From Fistularia commersonii (taxonomy: Eukaryota; Chordata; Actinopteri; Syngnathiformes; Fistulariidae), in the NCBI GenBank assembly GCA_037954325.1, contig JBBMNZ010000009.1, positions 8,538,001 through 8,602,000 of the forward strand: a stretch of DNA of 64,000 nt, read 5' to 3'. The notes beneath the pieces are model-generated. The model was not told the origin of the DNA, ran no database searches, and saw only the letters and a list, made by a program, of their open reading frames with translations. The first letter of the stretch is position 1. Each line of letters begins with the position of its first letter. Both the position numbers and the translations under genes were made by a program. Shown one piece after another: positions 57,109-64,000 of the stretch.

Positions 57109-57973
57109 GTTTGATCATGCATCATTACAAAGTGCTACATAAATACAAAGCCTTAAAATTCTCATGTTTTATCAACATTAACCAAATGTGTGCCCACACT
57201 TACAAAAAAGTTTGTCATTAGTTCTGTGTTGCCATTATATTAAGTTCTAGAGTCAATTTCACATATTTTCTTGAGGATTCTTGTCATATGGGTCATATCA
57301 AAATTGGGAAGATGAGAGCTAGAAGTCTCGCCTGATTTGGCTATAAACCATAGCTTATGTATTTTCTATGCTTTTTTACAAATTTCCCATTTTTATTCGT
57401 ATGCTACACTGACAGGTTGCCCCGTAAGGCAACTGAGACCCTCCAAACTGTCAGCCCTGCCCTCAGTCACTGGACACCATGGCTGATTCCAGACAGAAAC
57501 GAATCTGCTCAGAATAACATTGGTTTATGCATCTGTACACTGAATAAACACTTGAGGACAAGCTTTGGGGTACCAGATTCTTGTGAAAAACAAATGCAAA
57601 GGGGAAAAGAAAAAAGAAAATCAAGCGTGAACATGGACGAAAAACAGATTCGCCTGGATTCTATACCCTCGGACAATGCTGTAACTCATTAGCCATATAC
57701 ATCATTGTTTTGTGGTAATGCATTTCTCTCTTTTTTTTTTCTAATTTCAAGGTTTGTCAACACAGTTGAATGGCCCCTGTTTCTGATTGGATCCCTTCCT
57801 CCATGTTGTATCACATCATTTCCCCTTTTTGTGTGGCTTTGGATCCCAAGTCAAGTGATTGTGTGCCAGGAGTTAAAGGATACAGTGATTCTGTCTGAAA
57901 AGGGTTAGAGGCTGGTTGGACCATTATAAGAAGAGACCTCCATTTCAAGCATTTCAAGAAGTGGGGGAAACGC

Positions 57974-58005
<32 letters not shown>

Positions 58006-58029
58006 GATATATATATATTTATATATATA
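57974..58029. repeat. compound (TG)n-(TA)n microsatellite
   Basis: TG (57974-57990) passes into TA repeats with GAT and TTT interruptions. Confidence 0.9.
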
Positions 58030-60235
58030 ATACAAATAGTTTTAAGTGCCAAAGTCCTGAATGTGTTTATTGCAAGTGTGAGTGCTGCGGTTTTCGTTGA
58101 AATGCATTAGTTGATGAAATAGAGCCAGACGGTGGGTGTTGCTGAGTTATTTAATATCATTTGTTGGGTTTAACACACTTTAAGCAACACCAGTTGAATG
58201 CTTAGGTTTTTTTCTCCTAAGGGCTTTTGTTTTCATTATTTATTTTAAAATTAACTGTCATTGTTGGACGGCTCCGTTACATCCATTTGATGGTTGTGTG
58301 TTGAGTTTCTCCAAATATGTTGTTTTTACAGAGTTGTTGATTCGCCAGAAAATGTAACCGCTAAGTGAATGAAATTTCAAAGCAGCTCAGAATCCACCCC
58401 GAACACATGTGACTCAACCCATAGCTTCTTTGTTTTCGATTAATTTGTGTGTTTATGATCAATTTTAAGTGACTTGACTATTTTAGGTTTATAGCAGCAG
58501 TTGCATCTGAAATGGTTATTGCGAAGAAAACTATTATGAATGAAAATGTGGCTTATCATAACACAAACAGGAACTTGTGCTACATTAAATATTTAATACA
58601 TTTTACTTCACTTTGGAACTGAAGTGAAAATGTTGTGTCGATCGGGTGAACAGCCACCAGGTTATTGGATGCTGTTGCTGACCAACCATGCTCCACTGTC
58701 AAACCATTTAGAAGTCAAGTTTTGATCACTAGTGGTTGAGTCTGCGATCAGAGTAGGTTTTCTAGACAGAGGGTTCTGGCAATGGGACAACCATTGATGT
58801 CCAATTGACCTGGACGTAATATGGGAGGTTTAGGCCTCCATTCATGAAGAGCAGCTTAGAGGCACGTGGTGCAAAAAATAATGAATAAATGAATAAACAA
58901 ACGTTTTTTGGGTCACATCCTCTGCATTGCCAGGCCCACAGGGCAAGTGCTCTCCAAATTTCCACAGCTCAACCAAAAATGTAAAACATTTTATGTTTTA
59001 ATGGATGTAATTGAAATAAGGGAACCTGACATTTCACTCTAAAGATATTAACCGTCAACTTACGGCAGCGTCTTTGTCAGTGTGAGTTTTAAGTTTGCTC
59101 ACCTGATTTGCCAAATACTTGCAATTCGGTGGTTTGGCCACGGTTATGATTTTGCACATGACCGTAATCCAGCAATTTAAATACGTTCATGGTTTAGGTT
59201 AATGTTGTCACAAGACACCACATGCAGATACTCTACAATCAGTTAAAAAGCAAGCTTTGGGCAATAATCAGTACGTTTCAGTTCAGAGGAAGTCAAAGGG
59301 GTTTATAGTTCCCTCTGCCTCTTATCTTTAAATGTGGGTCAAATTGGTGGCTAATTTACCAATTGAATCTGTTCAGAAATGTACAACAGTTAGATTTTTA
59401 CCTCATTTGGTCTTGAAAACGTAAATGCATTTCTGTCAAATTGTTGTTATTGTTATCCAGCACACTTAAAGGAAAAGGAAAATTGGTTTATGTTATGGTC
59501 TGAGATCTAGCAGACGCACACACACACATGCGCATGTAAGCATACACTCAGGCACGCACACACACATACACACACAAAAACACACCCCTCAAACAGACCG
59601 GGAACTAAATTGGCAAACACTCCGCAGGCCTGTCCAATTTTCAAGGCGATTTCCTAACTTGAGACGGAGTGGGCGGTGAATAATTGTGGCGCTCTTCATG
59701 CTTGTGATAATAATGTTATTCTAAATGGGTGAAAGTGGTACAAATGATGGAAAAAAACATTGAAGAAAAAAAATGTGGGACATGTTAGAGACCTTGCAGC
59801 TTAACTCACCGCCAATTTACACATCCCGGATAGAGTTTCTTTTACTTTTTAATTAAAATGTAATGTAATGGTTCCAGTAACAGTCATGAACATTTTTCAG
59901 GTGGAACGTTTTCAGAAATGGCTGACTCCACGTGTAAAAAAATTGTTACTTACATGTTTGAGTATTGTCACACCAAGAAAGTATAAAACTGCACTGAGCA
60001 ACTGTAATGTCTGGTAGTCCTCAATCACTTTGAACTCTATTTCAAAAAAGTCAACTCGGATTAAATAGACCAGGATCGTAAATTGCAAATCGCCTCTGGA
60101 GGTCTCAGAATCGGTTCCGAGTACAAATCCTCCGTCCCTAGTCCGCAGACCCGCAGACTAGGTTAAAAAAAAAAAAAATCTGATACATGATGGTTACTTG
60201 GGCCTCAAGCTTCTTGGTTCCCTTTACCTGTTTCA

Positions 60236-60237
60236 TG

Positions 60238-60270
<33 letters not shown>

Positions 60271-60292
60271 CATATACATATATATATGTATA
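60236..60292. repeat. (TACATA)n tract
   Basis: Hexamer-like TATACA repeats passing into TA. They create spurious Tyr/Ile/Cys-rich frames on the - strand. Confidence 0.9.
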
Positions 60293-60439
60293 AACATGTT
60301 TCCAAACTGTGCACATCATGACCAATATACACTTGAATTTTGAATCTTGTGGTGCAAAATCACTTCTTTTAAATATATTGTTTCTAATTTTCTTCCTTAA
60401 ATAGCTTTCGTCATTGAAATTTAAAAAAACTTGCGTCGG

Positions 60440-60575
60440 AGCTCCCCGGGCAGCAGGCAGTACCTGCAACTGTGTTCTACCATTTTCAGACAGACCAAGT
60501 TCATTCCTGAATTCAAAGATTGCTTTAATGGCTTGATCTTTTATTTCATCAGTGTGAAAAAGAAAATATGTGAAC
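60440..60575 (-). other. possible isolated coding exon, unidentified
   Basis: On the - strand an open frame reads DEIKDQAIKAIFEFRNELGL followed by SENGRTQLQ, a helical, protein-like composition. It ends at ACAGTTGCAG|GTACTG near 60462, a fair splice donor. The acceptor side is weak, with a T/C-rich stretch some distance upstream. I do not recognise the protein. It could be an exon of a gene lying further right, a pseudogene fragment or chance. Confidence 0.2.
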
Positions 60576-62011
60576 CAGCTCCATCTAGATAAACAAGATA
60601 TGTGATATCCATGTGATAGGACAAGCTTTCTATGTTTCATTATATGAAAAGGATGCTGCCTTTTCATGTGTCACCTTCTTCCTCTGCTGACACTGGTCTT
60701 CCTCTGTTCACCCATGTCAGTGGCGTAATAATTTAGCAAATGAACATTTGGCAATTCGCACAAAGGATAATTGAAAAATCATCCCCCATGCCTGATTTTA
60801 TACCAAAAAAATTCAATTTGTAAGCCAGAAATCCATCTTTTTCCCCTTTCTGTCCTTCTACATCCCAGCGCAGCTGCTAGGGGAGCCCATGGTCTTGTGA
60901 TGAAAGATGTATTTAGAATGTGAACCATCCATTGAGGGCATGTGCAGTGTCAGTCCCCACAGTTCCACAGTGGAGATGGTGAATTAAATTTGGACAAACA
61001 AAAAAAAATGTCTCAAAAGTTCAAAAATCTCATGTTTATGACAGCTACTTGGGCTAGATTGGGTTTTGCCTGAGTTCGTTCTTGTTCCAACTCCAGTGAC
61101 AATTCAATTTAATTTCCCCATGTCTGAGGTTGTGCCTGTCTTGTTCTGATTACGGCGGTACGCCGCATAATCTCATACTTAGATTTCTAACTTCTATTTA
61201 AAAAATATGTTTTAGTCTTTTGTTGCATTTTGATTAGGATTAGGTTACAAAACTACTCAGTTAGATATTGGAAAACACCATGGTCTATCCGCTTGAAGAT
61301 ATTGTTTGACAGAATTAATTAGATGTATCTGCATACATAGTGCTTCTATGAAGGAACAGCAGTGGGGTTTATCATCACGCCAGATTAAAGCAAACATTAA
61401 TCTTTAAAATATTTACTCAAGCAGGAGTGCAGAGGGAGGAAAATAAAAGAAAAATGCTCCCAAACAAACGGATACACAGTTGTCGCAATAAATGTGGATC
61501 ATTCATTTAAATAAAAAAAACTTAACTGTTCATATAATTATATCCAAGCATGTCTCATCAATGGAACCCATTTTTAAAAATCCATCATGTATTTCCATAT
61601 CCAAGTGTTTTCATGTCAAATCCTAATTTGCTAAACTCTATGACAGACTTCACGTTCAAAACAAGATAATTATAAGCCAGACATGTTACCTTGTGATTTT
61701 TACAAATCCTACACAATTAGAAACATAAATTCAGGGAGGCACGACTAGCATCTGCCGTAATTCATGCCTGTCATTTACATCCGTATAATAAATCACATGA
61801 TCTTGCATGTGTACATGTTTGTGTGCATTTATTTGTGTCTGTGTGTGAGTTTGAATGTGTCGTACCTTTGTGTGTGAGGAAGGAAAGAGGAAGCATGGTT
61901 GTACGCTTTCAATGTTTTGTCTGTGGTTAAAGTGCCCAGACTCCTTTTTCTCCCTGTCTGTGAGTCAGTGCCTGTCATGTCTATGTGTGTTTAAGTGTTT
62001 GTTTTACTGTG

Positions 62012-62013
<2 letters not shown>

Positions 62014-62047
<34 letters not shown>
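62014..62047. repeat. (TG)n microsatellite
   Basis: About 34 bp of uninterrupted TG. Confidence 0.95.
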
Positions 62048-62048
<1 letters not shown>

Positions 62049-62973
62049 TACCTCAGAGAGTACTCTATCGACTTTTTGTGTATGAACTGAATAATGCATC
62101 AGGAGATTCCTCTCCTCTCTTACCATATTTCTTATCCCTTTACTCATCATAACCTGCCACCCCTCAATCACTCAGCTGTTTTTCTAATATTCACTTCCTT
62201 ACATGACCTTTGTCCTATGTCTTTTCCCCTTCTATCAGTCTACATCCTCACGCCTCCTCCCGCCCCAGCTGCCCTCCCCTCCCTCTTTCACTCTGCCCCT
62301 TCCAAGTCTACTCATGCGTAAGGTAGCGGGGTGAAAATGCTCTGCTCTCGGCAAAGCCTCCGCACGCAATAGTGCTGGGATCGTGTGAGAAGGCCAGCAG
62401 ACATGATGCAGCCCCACATGGCTGTGGCATGAAGCCACGACAGAGAGGAATGGCACAGAAGGGAGGGGGGGTTGGGGGGCACTGAAATCCCCACAGTCCC
62501 TGAGACTGGGGGTCTCTTCTCGGCTGAAACCATGGTAACGCTTCACACTGATGAGGGATTTTTTTTCACCACCATCTCCGGGGTCAATCAGACGGGTCAA
62601 GGTGAAATGGCTGCCACTCACGCAAGGCCACTCTCAAATGGGGGAGGTGGAGTGACAGAAAACACAGGGAAACACAAACAAAGCTATGCAACTTTCCTTT
62701 CATTTGGGGAGTGGGTAGGGTGAGGGTCTTTATGAAATCTGCAGCTCATAAATCTCCAGCATATTGATTCCAAGTGGTGATTACTGCAAAGGAAGGAGGG
62801 TTCAGATCCCTCCCATCACTCATTCTCGTTTGATTTCCAGGGCTCAGTCCTCAAAGGCTGCCCTGCCTGCTCTTTAACTCCCTCGCCCCCCCAATCCCCC
62901 TGGGTCCCCCCACAGCCGCTCTCCACACCTCTGCCGATGCCGGTCTCATACCCTTGCCCTCTGATGTATGTTC

Positions 62974-62987
62974 CCGCGAGGTGGCGG
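62974..62987 (+). promoter_or_regulatory. CTCF-like motif, plus orientation
   Basis: CCGCGAGGTGGCGG fits the strong consensus CCGCGNGGNGGCAG (from memory) with one difference, G for A at position 13. It lies in a GC-rich stretch (62860-63010). Confidence 0.5.
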
Positions 62988-64000
62988 GCCGTGTGGGCCT
63001 GGCCGCTGAGCAAGCGAAGGCCTCTGCGCAGCAGACGGGTTAACGTCTTGTGTCAAGCTTTAGCCGCCGCGGCTGCAGTTGTGATAACAACATAATGACT
63101 TTCTACCTCTGATTACCAACGAGTCAGAGACATGCAGGATCAAAGTAAATAAAACAGAGTAGCACCTTGGGCTAGAATAATAAACTCCCTCAGAAGTGGT
63201 GCATGCTGGGAGGATTACTCATATTTTTTCATGTAATTAGGACAATACATCATTTACATTTCACATGTGGTAACTGAGCCAAATATGGAGGCCCCCGTTA
63301 CTCAACATGGGAGAGGAAAGGAAAAGAAAATTCATCAATTACATGCGATTATTTCAGCAACAAACTACAATGCGTAATCGTGATGTAGCTGTAACAAGAA
63401 TTTGAATCAATAATGGTTAAATCAGTGATGCGATAAAAGAATCCGGTGCAGCGTTTACTTTAAACTAAAGTATAGGGCCCTGTTTAACACGGGTTCACAA
63501 TTTGTGTGAGTGTATCTCAGATGGTGCAGGTGTCTGAGTGTGTGTGGTCCTATGGCGGAGGTGCTCGCTCTACTGGGGGGGCCTCTTGGAGAACCGTCAC
63601 TCGCAGGGTTAATATCTGTTTCCCATCTTTTCCAAGTGGCTCTTGAGGAACCGTGGGTTTCCCTCATTTCATTTTCAAAAAGGAGGAAAGAGGGAAAGAA
63701 AGCCCTCTCTTATGAAATTACAAGCACTTGAAAAGATCTAATGTGGTCTTAATTGTCTAACTGGATTTGACAATGGGTGTGGTGGGAAGCTGCGGGGTTG
63801 TAGGGTGGGGGCTTCTCAAGTATGTTTCAAATTACAATAGGGGTTCTACAAAAATGGCCTCAGTTGTGTTGTACGGCTTTGTCGTCTTGAACAGGATGAG
63901 GAGGTGCAAAGCTGGGAGGAGACACATTTGTAGGGAGAAAAAGCCTCGAGTGAGAAGCTTGAATTAGGAGTGTTGCAGCAAGATGAGTGAGTGAATTCAC

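Larger units (their letters stand above)
55930..64000. other. gene-free region, right end
   Basis: Other than microsatellites, the CTCF-like motif and the doubtful exon near 60.5 kb, no gene is seen. Complex, non-repetitive stretches occur at 57410-57700 and 63170-63400. A dense CA-rich but irregular stretch is at 59515-59585. Confidence 0.4.

Noticed and set aside
57357..57692. 111-codon + strand frame
   Set aside because: No recognisable domain and no splice or promoter support. It is more likely noncoding, complex sequence.

Overview
The window reads as a vertebrate, almost certainly teleost, nuclear genome. Genes have GT-AG introns, intergenic space is AT-rich, very long (TG/CA)n microsatellites are common, and there are degraded LINE, Tc1-like and teleost dispersed repeats. 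No operons, tRNA/rRNA genes or CRISPR arrays were seen. I cannot name the species.

Three protein-coding genes are supported. (1) ankra2 on the + strand: eight coding exons between 135 and 3023, encoding a 317-residue ankyrin-repeat adaptor. The 5' end of the window lies in its upstream intron. (2) btf3 on the - strand: five coding exons from 12524 down to 6731, encoding a 162-residue beta subunit of the nascent polypeptide-associated complex, with a noncoding first exon in a CpG-rich promoter near 14.6-14.76 kb. (3) foxd1 on the + strand: a single-exon forkhead transcription factor at 24255-25370 with a TATA box at 23888. From memory, ANKRA2, BTF3 and FOXD1 are also neighbours on human 5q13, with ANKRA2 and BTF3 convergent, so the block looks like conserved synteny. 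The three genes have no shared pathway: two are housekeeping or adaptor genes and one is a developmental regulator.

Layout: 0-4.2 kb ankra2; 4.2-6.26 kb convergent intergenic space with a possible orphan first exon, an old repeat and a near-perfect hairpin; 6.26-14.76 kb btf3, whose introns hold old repeats including a Tc1-like relic; 14.8-18 kb a nest of dead elements (a 5'-truncated L1/Tx1-type LINE with intact 15-bp target duplications, an L2-type LINE fragment and a dispersed repeat); 18-23.9 kb the spacer before foxd1, with two divergent CTCF-like motifs; 23.9-25.93 kb the foxd1 transcription unit; 25.93-64 kb a gene-free desert.

The desert contains microsatellites of up to about 140 bp, an isolated CpG island at about 49.67-50.42 kb, and several complex, non-repetitive stretches that could be conserved regulatory elements of foxd1. 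Those are suggestions from sequence texture only. I found no sign of a new biological system. The most informative leads are the CTCF-like pair, the in-frame foxd1 upstream ORF, the orphan CpG island and the dated LINE insertion.
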